A stretch of DNA of 21,723 nt from the NCBI GenBank assembly GCA_030043405.1, contig JASHXS010000151.1:1-21723 (forward strand), read 5' to 3'. The notes below the pieces were generated by a model. That model ran no database searches. It was not told the DNA's origin and saw nothing but the letters and a program-made list of their open reading frames with translations. Position numbers and translations under genes: made by a program. This document shows, piece by piece, positions 12,315-21,000 of the stretch (positions within the stretch are counted from its first letter, which is position 1; each line of letters starts with the position of its first letter). Source of the DNA: Thermoplasmata archaeon. GTDB taxonomy: Archaea > Thermoplasmatota > Thermoplasmata > Lutacidiplasmatales > UBA184.

Positions 12315-14072
12315 ATGTCGCGACGGGTACGCCGGATTCTTCCCGCACAGGTCGCCGCCGTCCTCGTGGCCGTGGTGGTCGTGGCCGGCTCGCTTGCCTT
12401 CATCGTCCACTCGTCCGAGTCGACCCCGCCGGCCCGCGCCTACCTCGGCATCGTACCGGAGCCGGGGACCACGAACACGGTGATCGGAACGATCTCCGGC
12501 ATCAGTTCGCCATGGGCGGGCACGTTCGACCCGGCGAACGGCGACATCTACCTCGCAGACTCGACCGCCGGCTTCGGCGCCGGCGACAATTCCAGCAACG
12601 TCACGATCATCTCGACATCGACCAACTCCGTGGTGGGCCAGTACTTCCTGGGCGAGTACTCGAACCCGCAACCCCCGACGTACGCCCCGTCCGACCAGGA
12701 GGTGTATGTCGCCAACGACAACGACAGTACGACCATGGACAACGTGACGGCGCTCTCCGGGACGCAGCACATCGCGGCGATCATCCCCACGGGCAACGGC
12801 TCGGCGCCGACGACGCCCCTGTACGACCCGGTCAACCACGACCTCTACGTCGCCGATCCGTTCACGCCCTACGTCGACCTGCTGGGCGAGAACGTGACGG
12901 TCATCAACACCGCGAACAACGAGGTGGTCACCACGATTCAGGTCGGGGAGGCCCCGATCACCGGGGCGTTCGACCCGGCGGACGGATACATCTACATTCC
13001 CAATTGGGGAGATGGGAGCGGCACCAACCTCAGCATCATCGACCCGGGCACGAACACGGTCATCGGCAACATCTCCGGTCTCAACACACCCGTGACTCCG
13101 GTCTACGACCCGGTGAATCAGGACCTGTACGTGATGAACACCGGCGTGGGGGCCTACAACCTCACCGTGATCCACGGCACCAGCGTCGTCGCGACGATCC
13201 TGGTCGACCCCTCGTACTCGAACGTCTTCAACTTCGGACCGACCGTGGATCCGGTGACGGGGGACATCTACGTCCCGCTCGCGGCCGACGACGAAGTCGC
13301 GGTGTACGCCCCCTCCAACACGCTCGTGACCGACATCAGTGGGGGGGTGAACTACTTCTCCGATTACCAAGGGGTCTACGACCCCGCCGACGGGACCGTC
13401 TACCTGACCGGTTCGAACGACGTCGGCGACGGGGGCGAGGTCTTCGCCATCAACGGCTCGACGAACACCGTCACGGTGGCGATCGCCGTCGGTTGGAACC
13501 CCGAGTCCCCCATCTTCGACAACGCCACGAACGAACTGTACGTCCCCAACCTGAATGCCAACAACGTCAGCGTGATCGGCGGCGGGCCCGTGAAGACGAC
13601 CTCCAATCCCGGGACGTACACGGTGACGTTCGAGGAGACCGGGCTGCCGAGCGGGGTGTCGTGGAACGTCTCGCTCGACGGGCTGACGGTGAACTCCACC
13701 GCCACGTCGATCCCGTTCGTGGACGAGAAGAACGGCAGCCACTCGTACACGATCGGGCCGTGGGGGGACGAGTCGACCTGCACCTTGGGCCTCTCGACGG
13801 TGAGCGGGACGATCACGGTCGCGGGCAAACCGTACACCTTCTCGGTGCCCTTCTCCTGCGCCCCGGGCAGCAAGTCGCCGAGCGGCTCGAGCGGGAGCTC
13901 CTCGGGATTCTTGGGACTCCCCGGCGATGACGGTTATCTGCTGCTCGGCGGGGTGGTCGTGATCCTCGTGGGCGTGGTCGTGGCCGTCCTACTGCTCCGT
14001 CCGGCGCGGCCCCCACCGATGGTGCCCGCGGGTCCGGCGGGGCCGCCGGTGCCCCCTCCGCCACCGCCCTAG
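12315..14072 (+). CDS. Membrane-anchored YVTN-type beta-propeller surface protein
   Basis: 585-residue predicted exported protein. A hydrophobic signal or anchor spans residues 12-31. Eight repeats of the type [FY]DPxxxxxYVxN begin near 71 (FDPANGDIYLAD), 123, 170, 219, 264, 311, 355 and 401, interleaved with 'NTVI/TVAI' strands as in YVTN/NHL propellers. A beta-sandwich module starting ETGLPSGVSWNVSLDG (441-456) and ending near Cys515 follows; I know this motif from Thermoplasmata exported proteins. A Ser/Gly spacer precedes one transmembrane helix (540-562) and a Pro-rich tail. The layout parallels the kelch protein just upstream, suggesting joint surface roles such as adhesion. The ligand is unknown. 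Two cysteines (489, 515) may form a disulfide. Confidence 0.85.
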   Translation: MSRRVRRILPAQVAAVLVAVVVVAGSLAFIVHSSESTPPARAYLGIVPEPGTTNTVIGTISGISSPWAGTFDPANGDIYLADSTAGFGAGDNSSNVTIISTSTNSVVGQYFLGEYSNPQPPTYAPSDQEVYVANDNDSTTMDNVTALSGTQHIAAIIPTGNGSAPTTPLYDPVNHDLYVADPFTPYVDLLGENVTVINTANNEVVTTIQVGEAPITGAFDPADGYIYIPNWGDGSGTNLSIIDPGTNTVIGNISGLNTPVTPVYDPVNQDLYVMNTGVGAYNLTVIHGTSVVATILVDPSYSNVFNFGPTVDPVTGDIYVPLAADDEVAVYAPSNTLVTDISGGVNYFSDYQGVYDPADGTVYLTGSNDVGDGGEVFAINGSTNTVTVAIAVGWNPESPIFDNATNELYVPNLNANNVSVIGGGPVKTTSNPGTYTVTFEETGLPSGVSWNVSLDGLTVNSTATSIPFVDEKNGSHSYTIGPWGDESTCTLGLSTVSGTITVAGKPYTFSVPFSCAPGSKSPSGSSGSSSGFLGLPGDDGYLLLGGVVVILVGVVVAVLLLRPARPPPMVPAGPAGPPVPPPPPP

Positions 14073-14087
14073 AGTCGTCGCGGACCG

Positions 14088-15164
14088 TCAGGCCGGAAGA
14101 GCCTCCTGGCCCGACCGCCCGGACGCCGACTGGGGGGCGTAGCTGCGTCGCAGTTGCTGGAAGAACAGCACGGCCACCAGGACGAGAGGCAAGGTGTACG
14201 GGTAGGGGAGGGTGATGAGAACTCCGAACAAGGCCTGCCACATGACGAAGCCAAAGGCGAGGTGGACCAGCCAGTACTCGTGGTCCCGGTCCCCGACGTG
14301 GTGACGGATCCACTCGAGGATCGCGCCGAGGCAGACCAGTTCGAGGCCGATCGTGAGCGCGGGTGGGACCCCGTACGCCGCGAATCCATACTCCAAGACG
14401 AGCGCCACGGGGAAGAAGGCGAAGCCCGCGGCGAAGGCGGCGCCGGCTCCGGCGGTGGGTCGGTCGTGGGCGGGTCGCCAGAGCCGGGCCGGAACCCGGT
14501 ACGCGGCCCCGACCAGCACGGCGATCGTGATCAGACTGCCGAGGAACAAGGGCCAGCCCATCCAGAAGTGGAACAGGGACCAAACGGACGCCGTCTCGAA
14601 CGCGGTCGAGGCGGCCAGGGTCGCCAGGGCGATGCCGACCCCTCGGCCGCTGAGGAGCGAGCGTCCCCGCGTGGCCGGCAGGGCCAGTCCGAGGAGCACG
14701 ATCGGGAGGATCATCGACACGGTCACATGGAGCGCGAGGACCCCCACCGACCAGACCCAGTTCACCCCGAGGAAGTGCCCGTACGTGCCGAGGATGCCGT
14801 CCGCCCCCTGCGTGTTCCGGAACAGCGTGTTGTCGCCCAGGCCCTCTTCGGTGACCCCATACGCCAGCGCGAGCAGGCCCGCCGTCGCCCAGCCCTTCCC
14901 CCAGCGGAGCATGGCCTCCCGGATGAGCAGGGCTCCGGCGGTGTACTGACCGACGTTGACGGCGAGAAAGAGCGCGAAGAACCACGGCGCCTCGACCAGG
15001 AGCAGGATCGAGCTCGAGGTCGAGAGATACTCGACGATGCCGGGCGTTAGGATCGCGAGGCAGAGGATCGGGTGGCGACGGAGGAATTCTCGCAGTCCGC
15101 CAGTCCCTGCCCGCGACGGCCGACCCGACGGGGCGGATCCGGCGGGAGATTCGGCGGGGGCCAC
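14088..15164 (-). CDS. Uncharacterised polytopic membrane protein
   Basis: 358 residues with roughly nine or ten predicted membrane helices between 32 and 340, a hydrophilic N-terminus and no signal cleavage site. Polar residues within or beside helices include REAMLRWGKGW (82-92), AYGVTEEGLGDNTLF (101-115) and GVNWVW with a following His (133-146). This Glu-Glu/Asn/His pattern recalls a family of bacterial and archaeal hypothetical membrane proteins, and loosely CPBP-type proteases, but the full protease motif set is not seen. The start is GTG 15164, about 25-32 bp from AAGTATCA, so probably leaderless. It converges with the YVTN gene, 15 bp apart. No function is assigned. Confidence 0.72.
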   Translation of the reverse strand: MAPAESPAGSAPSGRPSRAGTGGLREFLRRHPILCLAILTPGIVEYLSTSSSILLLVEAPWFFALFLAVNVGQYTAGALLIREAMLRWGKGWATAGLLALAYGVTEEGLGDNTLFRNTQGADGILGTYGHFLGVNWVWSVGVLALHVTVSMILPIVLLGLALPATRGRSLLSGRGVGIALATLAASTAFETASVWSLFHFWMGWPLFLGSLITIAVLVGAAYRVPARLWRPAHDRPTAGAGAAFAAGFAFFPVALVLEYGFAAYGVPPALTIGLELVCLGAILEWIRHHVGDRDHEYWLVHLAFGFVMWQALFGVLITLPYPYTLPLVLVAVLFFQQLRRSYAPQSASGRSGQEALPA

Positions 15165-15188
15165 GGGTGGCTCCGGTTCCGAGCCGGT

Positions 15189-15196
15189 GATACTTC
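15189..15196 (-). promoter_or_regulatory. TATA-like element for the membrane protein gene
   Basis: AAGTATCA on the minus strand, 25-32 bp before GTG 15164. The rest of the gap 15165-15298 holds nothing I recognise. Confidence 0.4.
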
Positions 15197-15298
15197 AACC
15201 TGCGGACCCACCCCGGGCGGAAGGCGGGACACCAGCCCCATTGGCGGTGAGGCTCCGGTTCGTTCCCGGCGCCCTGGCTCGACCCCGGGGAGGGTCGG

Positions 15299-15850
15299 TC
15301 ACGCCGGGATCTTCCCGAGGAGTTCGTCGATCTTCCGTACGGTGTTCCAGTTGCGAGCCGTACCGGCCGTGCCGAGCGCTCGTTCGATCACCGCACTCGT
15401 GAGTCGCGAAGTTCCCACGCCATCCACGTAATGCACGTAGGCGACGCGCCGCCCCGGGCGGACGACCTCTCTCCCTCGAACGGCCCGGGCGAGCGATTCC
15501 CACTCGGCCGGTGCCGGCGCAGACTTCAGTACGACTGCCAGGAGATGGGCGGGGTCGGCGACTGCCACTTGACGAAGGGGGTTCTCGGCGAGCAGAGCAC
15601 GCCACTCGCTGGCCGTGCGGACCACGATCGACGTCTCGAAGCCCAGGCGCTTGCGGACGCCCTCTTCCAGCCGTCGCTCGAGGGAGGACGTGGGTCCCTC
15701 CGGCCCCCGACCGATCAGATTGCCCGAAGCGAGGAGGGTCTGTACGTGCTCGAGGCCGACCGACTCCCCTAGGGTCCGTAGCTGCTCCGACCCGGCCCGC
15801 TGATGCCGCCCGAGATTGACGGCCCGCAACAGCGCTACATAACCCGGCAC
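15299..15850 (-). CDS. DUF1697 family protein
   Basis: 183-residue soluble protein. Family marks are the N-terminal YVALLRAVNLGRHQRAGSEQ (4-23), the TLLASGNLIGRGP strand near 58-70, and the C-terminal TSRLTSAVIERALGTAGTAR followed by NWNTVRKIDELL, which match DUF1697 well. The family is common in bacteria and scattered in archaea; its biochemical role is unknown. The GTG start at 15850 is supported by CCTTAT about 26 bp upstream within a small inverted repeat. It is a single-gene unit between the membrane protein and the secreted trio; the scattered distribution would fit lateral gain, which I infer only. Confidence 0.88.
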   Translation of the reverse strand: MPGYVALLRAVNLGRHQRAGSEQLRTLGESVGLEHVQTLLASGNLIGRGPEGPTSSLERRLEEGVRKRLGFETSIVVRTASEWRALLAENPLRQVAVADPAHLLAVVLKSAPAPAEWESLARAVRGREVVRPGRRVAYVHYVDGVGTSRLTSAVIERALGTAGTARNWNTVRKIDELLGKIPA

Positions 15851-15867
15851 ACCGACGCCACCCGCTG

Positions 15868-15885
15868 GCGCGCCATAAGGCGCGC
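15868..15885. promoter_or_regulatory. TATA-like core inside a GC inverted repeat (DUF1697 promoter)
   Basis: GCGCGCC-ATAA-GGCGCGC: exact 7-bp arms around ATAA. On the minus strand the centre reads CCTTATGG, about 26 bp upstream of GTG 15850, the TATA position. Arms flanking a TATA box suggest an operator. Confidence 0.4.
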
Positions 15886-15952
15886 TCGGGGCCCCGGCCG
15901 GAGGGGCTGGCCGACGCTACGGGCGGGCTGGCCGTTCCACTCCCGAGAAGGT

Positions 15953-15960
15953 GTTATCTC
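15953..15960 (+). promoter_or_regulatory. TATA-like element for the first CP-tailed secreted gene
   Basis: GTTATCTC, an A/T island 37-44 bp before GTG 15997, allowing a short leader of about 10-20 nt. It resembles CTTATCC before the kelch gene. Confidence 0.4.
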
Positions 15961-15996
15961 ACGGGAACGGCCCCGACGATCGAGGGACCGGGTTCC

Positions 15997-16605
15997 GTGG
16001 CCACCGGGAGCCTACCAAATCGGCGCTCGAAGGTCGGCGGCCGCACCCTCCGCGCCTCCCGCCCGCGTTCCCTCCGGGTGTTCGTCACCCTCGCCACCGT
16101 CGCATCGGCTTGCGCCCTCGTCGGGGTGGCCTCGGCCGTTTCGTTCCATGTCGGTAGCTCCCTCGAGCGGGTCGGAGGGACAGCCTCCACCACCGAGTTT
16201 CTGAGCCACTGGCAGTTCGTCTCTACGGCCCCCTCCACCACGCCCTTCCCCACGCCCCGCGTGTGGAGCGCGACGGTCGCCACGCCCACCCGGCTGGCCC
16301 GGCTGTCGACCACGTACCTGCTGAACCGGGGGGCCTTCGGGGACACCGGTGCAGATTGGGTATTCAACGAAACCGTCGGGATCTCGGCGAGCACGGAGTT
16401 GGAGGTGGCCTTCTCGGTCACCTACGTGGTGGCAGGGGTGACCCACTCCTTCACCACCACGGCCTACGTCGAGACCCAAGCGAGGGCCCTGGTCGCCACG
16501 TTGACGTTCACAGTGCTCTGGGACTCCGGTGCGGCCACTGCGCTGACCGTGGTCTCCCAGACGGAGCTGACCCAGGTATGTTCGGCGCTGGGGACCTGCC
16601 CATGA
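15997..16605 (+). CDS. Secreted CP-tailed protein, paralogue 1 of 3
   Basis: 202-residue predicted exported protein from GTG 15997. A basic N-region is followed by a hydrophobic segment (about 26-47: LRVFVTLATVASACALVGVA) with a likely cleavage after ASA. The mature part is Thr/Ser/Val-rich and probably all beta. Blocks shared with the next two genes are VATPTRLA, WVFNET, STELEVAFSV, AYVETQ, TFTVLWDSG and the terminal CSALGTCP at the stop. No known domain is recognised. Likely extracellular, perhaps a filament or surface-layer subunit, but nothing proves this. Its TGA overlaps the next ATG (ATGA), so the pair is translationally coupled. A later in-frame start is possible. Confidence 0.72.
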   Translation: MATGSLPNRRSKVGGRTLRASRPRSLRVFVTLATVASACALVGVASAVSFHVGSSLERVGGTASTTEFLSHWQFVSTAPSTTPFPTPRVWSATVATPTRLARLSTTYLLNRGAFGDTGADWVFNETVGISASTELEVAFSVTYVVAGVTHSFTTTAYVETQARALVATLTFTVLWDSGAATALTVVSQTELTQVCSALGTCP

Positions 16606-17159
16606 CCGGCGGGACGGCCCGGTGGCTCCCTCGGCTGTTCGCCGGGAGCTCGATCGCCCTCGTGCTCGGCCTCTTGCTGTCGGGAGGGCTGGGCGCTTCG
16701 GCCCAACTGTTGTCCGGCGTCACCGAGGTAGGTGGGGGATCCAACGTCGGCGAGCTGAGCGTCTCCTACTGGACCTGGGCGTCGACCGCCGTGTGGAAGA
16801 TCCCGGTGACGGTACCGGCCCTGGCCTCCTCGACCGTCGGCACGCCGACCCGCCTCGCGACGGGGGGAGGCGCGTTGGTCCTGGACGCCGCGACGGCGGG
16901 CAACGCTTCGGTCCGGTGGGAGTTCGTCGAGAGCACGGCGGCTCCCCACTCCACGGAGATCGAACTTCGGTTCACGGTGGGACTTTCCGGGCCGGCGGCC
17001 TCGTTCCGCACGTACCTGGAGACCCAGACCGCGACTCCGACCGGCGCCCTGACGTTCTTCCTCTTCTGGGACGCCGGCACGGTCGCGCCCACCGGCATCA
17101 CGATCGAGACGATGCAGGTCGACGTACTGGCCTGTTCGTCGGTCGGGCACTGTCCCTGA
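16602..17159 (+). CDS. Secreted CP-tailed protein, paralogue 2 of 3
   Basis: 185 residues from ATG 16602, which overlaps the previous stop. Signal peptide residues about 8-34 (LPRLFAGSSIALVLGLLLSG), cleavage probably after GASA. Shared blocks: VGTPTRLA, WEFVES, STEIELRFTV, TYLETQ, TFFLFWDAG and the C-terminal CSSVGHCP. Mature protein about 150 residues, beta-rich, without lysine-rich or catalytic-looking clusters. Its mature N-terminus has the GVTEVGGGSNVG stretch, similar to TTETGGGNY in paralogue 3. Function unknown; coexpression with paralogue 1 suggests they work together. Confidence 0.75.
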   Translation: MTGGTARWLPRLFAGSSIALVLGLLLSGGLGASAQLLSGVTEVGGGSNVGELSVSYWTWASTAVWKIPVTVPALASSTVGTPTRLATGGGALVLDAATAGNASVRWEFVESTAAPHSTEIELRFTVGLSGPAASFRTYLETQTATPTGALTFFLFWDAGTVAPTGITIETMQVDVLACSSVGHCP

Positions 17160-17260
17160 TCCGCCGCGGGGACCCCCGCGACACACGTCGCCCACTCTCG
17201 GGGTCCCGCCCGACCCCGGGGTAGAGAGGGACCCGGGTCGACGTGCCCAGCCCCACCGGC

Positions 17261-17273
17261 TCTCTCTATTTTC
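17261..17273 (+). terminator. Pyrimidine/T-rich terminator-like run
   Basis: TCTCTCTATTTTC about 100 bp after paralogue 2, in a GC-rich gap, before the promoter of paralogue 3. Archaeal termination commonly uses such T-rich runs. Confidence 0.35.
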
Positions 17274-17322
17274 GCCGCCCCGGCGCGAGAGGAGTGGTCC
17301 GGCGTTCCTGCCGACCCGCACG

Positions 17323-17330
17323 TTTTAGTA
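17323..17330 (+). promoter_or_regulatory. TATA-like element for paralogue 3
   Basis: TTTTAGTA. Transcription would start near 17351, after the ATG at 17347, which favours ATG 17395 as translation start. Confidence 0.5.
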
Positions 17331-17394
17331 GGGGGGTCCTCGAAAGATGCCCCCGGGAGGTGCCCCGGGTTTGGCACTTTCAAACGGACCGAAG

Positions 17395-17958
17395 ATGGAA
17401 AACGGACATAGGCGCGTGACACGACGAACGATTCTCGGCGGGACGCTCATCGCGATGCTCGTGATGACGGGAGGGTGGGTCATGGCGGCCTCCTTCCAGG
17501 TCACGAACAGTACGACGGAGACCGGGGGCGGCAACTACCACGCCACCAACTCGATCGCCTACTGGACCGAGACGGCGGTCGGAGTCAGCACCCAGCCCGG
17601 GACGCTGCCCACGGCGCTCTCGACGACGGTGGGCACCCCTACCGTGCTGGCGGCCGCGGCGACCAACTACGCGGTGAACACGCCGACGCTCAACGACCTG
17701 GCCCATTACTGGAAGTTCTCCGAAGCGACGACCGCTCCGGTGAGCACCGAGGTGGAGCTCCAGTTCACGGTGTCGACCGGGGTCTCCCCGACCATCACCC
17801 AGGTCACGGTGTACGTCGAGACCCAGACGACGGCGCCCGGTGCGGCGATCACGTTCACGCTCTTCTACGACCTGGGGTCGGCGGCGAGCGGGACCATCAC
17901 GCTGAACGCGGTGACGGAGATCAGCCAGCAGTGCGGCAGCGTGGGTACCTGCCCGTAG
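17395..17958 (+). CDS. Secreted CP-tailed protein, paralogue 3 of 3
   Basis: 187 residues from ATG 17395; the frame is also open from ATG 17347 (+16 residues), which seems to precede the likely transcription start. The signal peptide has RRVTRRT followed by ILGGTLIAMLVMTGGWVMA, cleavage after VMA. Shared blocks: VGTPTVLA, WKFSEA, STEVELQFTV, VYVETQ, TFTLFYDLG and CGSVGTCP at the C-terminus. The mature chain is rich in Thr, Ser, Ala and Val with few charges, typical of stable extracellular beta proteins. It has its own promoter and terminator, so it may be expressed at a different level from the coupled pair. No known family recognised. Confidence 0.78.
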   Translation: MENGHRRVTRRTILGGTLIAMLVMTGGWVMAASFQVTNSTTETGGGNYHATNSIAYWTETAVGVSTQPGTLPTALSTTVGTPTVLAAAATNYAVNTPTLNDLAHYWKFSEATTAPVSTEVELQFTVSTGVSPTITQVTVYVETQTTAPGAAITFTLFYDLGSAASGTITLNAVTEISQQCGSVGTCP

Positions 17959-17985
17959 GGTAGAGACCCGCGCACGTCGAGCGAA

Positions 17986-18009
17986 CCCCTTCCTCTTTCT
18001 TCTTCGCCC
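17986..18009 (+). terminator. Pyrimidine-rich terminator-like run after paralogue 3
   Basis: CCCCTTCCTCTTTCTTCTTC lies 28 bp after the paralogue 3 stop, just before the convergent tRNA synthetase gene ends. T-rich on the plus strand, consistent with archaeal termination. Confidence 0.45.
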
Positions 18010-18023
18010 GCTCGGGCGGCTCC

Positions 18024-21000
18024 TCAAACGGCGAACGCACGGACCAGTCGTTCCAGGTCGGCCGGCGGGAGCAGGTTCGGGTGCACACAGACCCAAGCCC
18101 GCGCCTCTCGTTGGGCGGCCCGCTGATGCACGTCGCTCAGGACCTCGATCATCCGGTCGACCCCGTGCAGCCTCGCCAGGTATTCGATGCCCTCGAGGAA
18201 GAACGCGGTGACCTGGTCCCGCTCGACGGCGGTCTGGAGGAAGGCCCGGTACGCCTCCAGATCGTTCGGCTTCAGGGTCAGGCCCCGCCCGAGGTTGGTC
18301 AACCAATACACCTCGGCGGGGCGGTGGCCGATATGCGTCCGGAGGCGCTCGGGCGATTCCCGGACGATCGCGATCCCCCGGTGGCCGGCGGCCGTCATGT
18401 CCAGGAACTCGCGGAGCGCGGGGAGGTACGAGGGCGCGACAATGACCTCCACGCCCCAGTGCGGCGCGATGATCGGCGGCGTAGCGGGCGCGATGACTGG
18501 CGGCGTCGGCGGCGCGGGCTCCGGGGACGCCCCGACCTTGGGACTCTCGGCCGCGGAGCCTTCGCTCGGCCTGTCGGGGGCGATCGGCGGGTCGGGTGAG
18601 GGGATGGGGATCGTCGACCCCCCGGCATCGCCCACCGCCACCTCCGCCGAGGCCGGGGACGGCATCTCCGCCGGGAGGCCCGACGGTGCCACGTCCGGGT
18701 CGGCCGGATTCGGATCGGTCGCTCCCGGGCTTACCGCGGGCGGCGCCTCGCCCGGCATCGGGGACTCGGCCGCCGGAGCCAATGGGGGAACAGGCTCGGA
18801 AACGAGGTCGGTCGGCTGAACCTCCGGCTCGGGAGGAGTCGGTGGCGGCTCCGGGCTCGACACCGGATCCCCTGGCCCAAGTTCCCCTGGAGGATTGGCG
18901 ACCACGGGAGGCTCGCCGCCCGGCGGGTCGGTCGTGGTCCGTTCCGGCGGGACCGCACCAGCCGGCTCGCTGGGCGGGGCGCCAGCAGCGTCGGTAGTCA
19001 GGGCCGCCTCGGGCACCGTAGAAGGCTCCGGAGGAGAAGCCGAGGGGGGAGAGTCGGTGACCTCGGGGCTCGGCACCGGCACGTCGGTCGGGGCCACCTC
19101 CGCCGGCGCGGGGGCGGCGACGGGACCTTCCGCCGTGCCCGTCGAGCTCTCGATGGGGGCAGGTTCCTCCGACGGTCTCGCTTCCACTGGCACGGAAGGG
19201 GTGCTCTCCGGGTCGGACTCGTGGTTCACACTGACCGGGTCGGGGCCTAGATCCAGTGGAGGAGGGGGTTCCAGACCATCGCCAGTCGCGCCCTCGGCGG
19301 TGGACGACTCCAGAGAGCCGGGCGCGGGTGCGCCGGCGACCTCGCTGGAGGACGACGGTGCCGACGTGGGAGGGTCGACTGAGGTCGGGGGCTCCAGAGA
19401 AGGAGGCGGCAACTGCTCGGCTTCCCACGCCGCGTCCTCTGGGGTTCCGAGTGGCGGCCGCTCCACCTCTACGTCGATGGGGACCTCGACCGTCGGTTCT
19501 GCCGTGGAAAGACCCCCCACCGCGGCGGCCTCTGGAGGCTTGGGCAGATCCGGCGGAGTCGACGGGCCATCGGAAACGGCTGGCGGCGCTTCCTCCGCCG
19601 GAAGCGCGGCGGGCAGAGCGACTGGCGTCGCTTCCTCGCCGGAGACGACGGCTTCGGTGGGGACTGGATGAACCGGGGCTGGGTCGGCCCCGCCCAGGGC
19701 CGACCGAGTCTCGGCGGTTTCTGTGCCGTCGGCGTCGGGCAGGGTAGGTTCCAGTCCCGACGGAGCCGGGCCGGGTTCCGGCAATGCGAGCGCCGTCAGA
19801 GGCGGGGGCTCCAGGACCGGACTCGTGTCGGGTGGTACGGCGGTCTCGACTGCGGCGGGCAGCTCTGGGGCCGATCCGGTCGGGAGGGGGTCTCCTCCGG
19901 CCCCGGCCGTTCCCTCCGACTCGGCCGCCGGACTCGCCACTGGCGGGGTCGGCCGCTCCTCGATCTCCGGGGGCTGCGCCGGCGCGAGCGGCACGCTGGC
20001 GGTGGCGGGCGTGCGGGCGGGAGCGGGCGCGGGTTCGATCGTCTCGGGCGGGGCCATCCTCGGCGGCGAGGCTGGGACGTGGTCCTCGGAACTCTCGGAT
20101 CGTACGGGACGAGCTGGCCGCGGGGGCGCGACTCCCCCGAATCGCTCGACGAGTGTATCCGCGATCGGCCAGCCGAATCCGGGGACGGCGGCCAGCGTAT
20201 CGAACGAAGCCGACTCGAAGTCCGAGCGAGAGTGGAGTCCGGCCTCCCAAGCGGCGGAGACCTTTGCAAAGCCGAGCAGGGGAGCTCCGAGAATGCCGTC
20301 GAGTTCCTGGACGAGCGCCCGCACCTGTTCTTCGCGCGCGATCAGGTCCGGGTCCGTGTAGTCGACGGCGTCGGCTTCCTCGGCGGTGGTGGACCCGGGC
20401 GACGGAACCCGCGCGCCGGCCGTACGCGGCCGTGCGGGCTTCGAGCGGCCGGTCCGGGGCGGCAGTCCGGGTAGGTGCAGCCACCATCGTACCCCCGTGC
20501 GGGTCCTCCCACGGAAGCTCTCGGCCGTCGGGAACTCCCGGTGGTCCTCCACGATGCGTACCTCGGGTACCTCCAGGTAGGCGGCGAGTTCCAGCGCCAC
20601 CCGACGCAGCTCGCTCGCCAGCGGGTCGACGGCGGCGATGACGACGGGAGGTCGATGTCCGCCGTCCGGAGGCGGCCGCCGCCGAAGCTCCCGGCCGATC
20701 CGCTCGACCAGCCGGAATCCGTCGGGAGAGAGCGGCGGCGGGATTCTGGACGGGAGGGGCATCCCGTTCGGGAGTTCGAAGTAGAGTTCGCCGGAGCGCC
20801 ACGCCGCGGGAACGGTCCGGTCGGGGAGTCGTTCGACGAACGTGACCATCGCCGGCAAGATCCGCCGCGGGGTCCCCTGGAGTACGATCTCCATCTCGTC
20901 ATTCGATCCGGGGCCGGCCCGGCGACGGGCGGGCATGCGGCGCAGGAGGTGGATGATCTGCGTCGCCTCTCTCGGGTACACGCGCTGGATCTCCGCCGGC

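Noticed and set aside
12035..13930. Long plus-strand (12035-13930) and minus-strand (12102-13742) frames over the propeller genes
   Set aside because: Both are out of frame with the kelch and YVTN proteins, whose repeats, signal segments and anchors are unambiguous.
15230..15300. tRNA-like 'GGTTCG' stretch in the gap before DUF1697
   Set aside because: No acceptor, D or anticodon arm can be paired around it.
18005..18018. Short CGCCCG-CT-CGGGCG inverted repeat after the IleRS-DUF835 stop
   Set aside because: Six-base arms with a two-base centre are common by chance at this G+C and there is no T-run on the minus strand.
17380..20802. 1,140-codon minus-strand frame
   Set aside because: It overlaps the IleRS-DUF835 gene in another frame and runs antisense to paralogue 3. 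Its composition is Arg/Gly-rich, as expected of a shadow.
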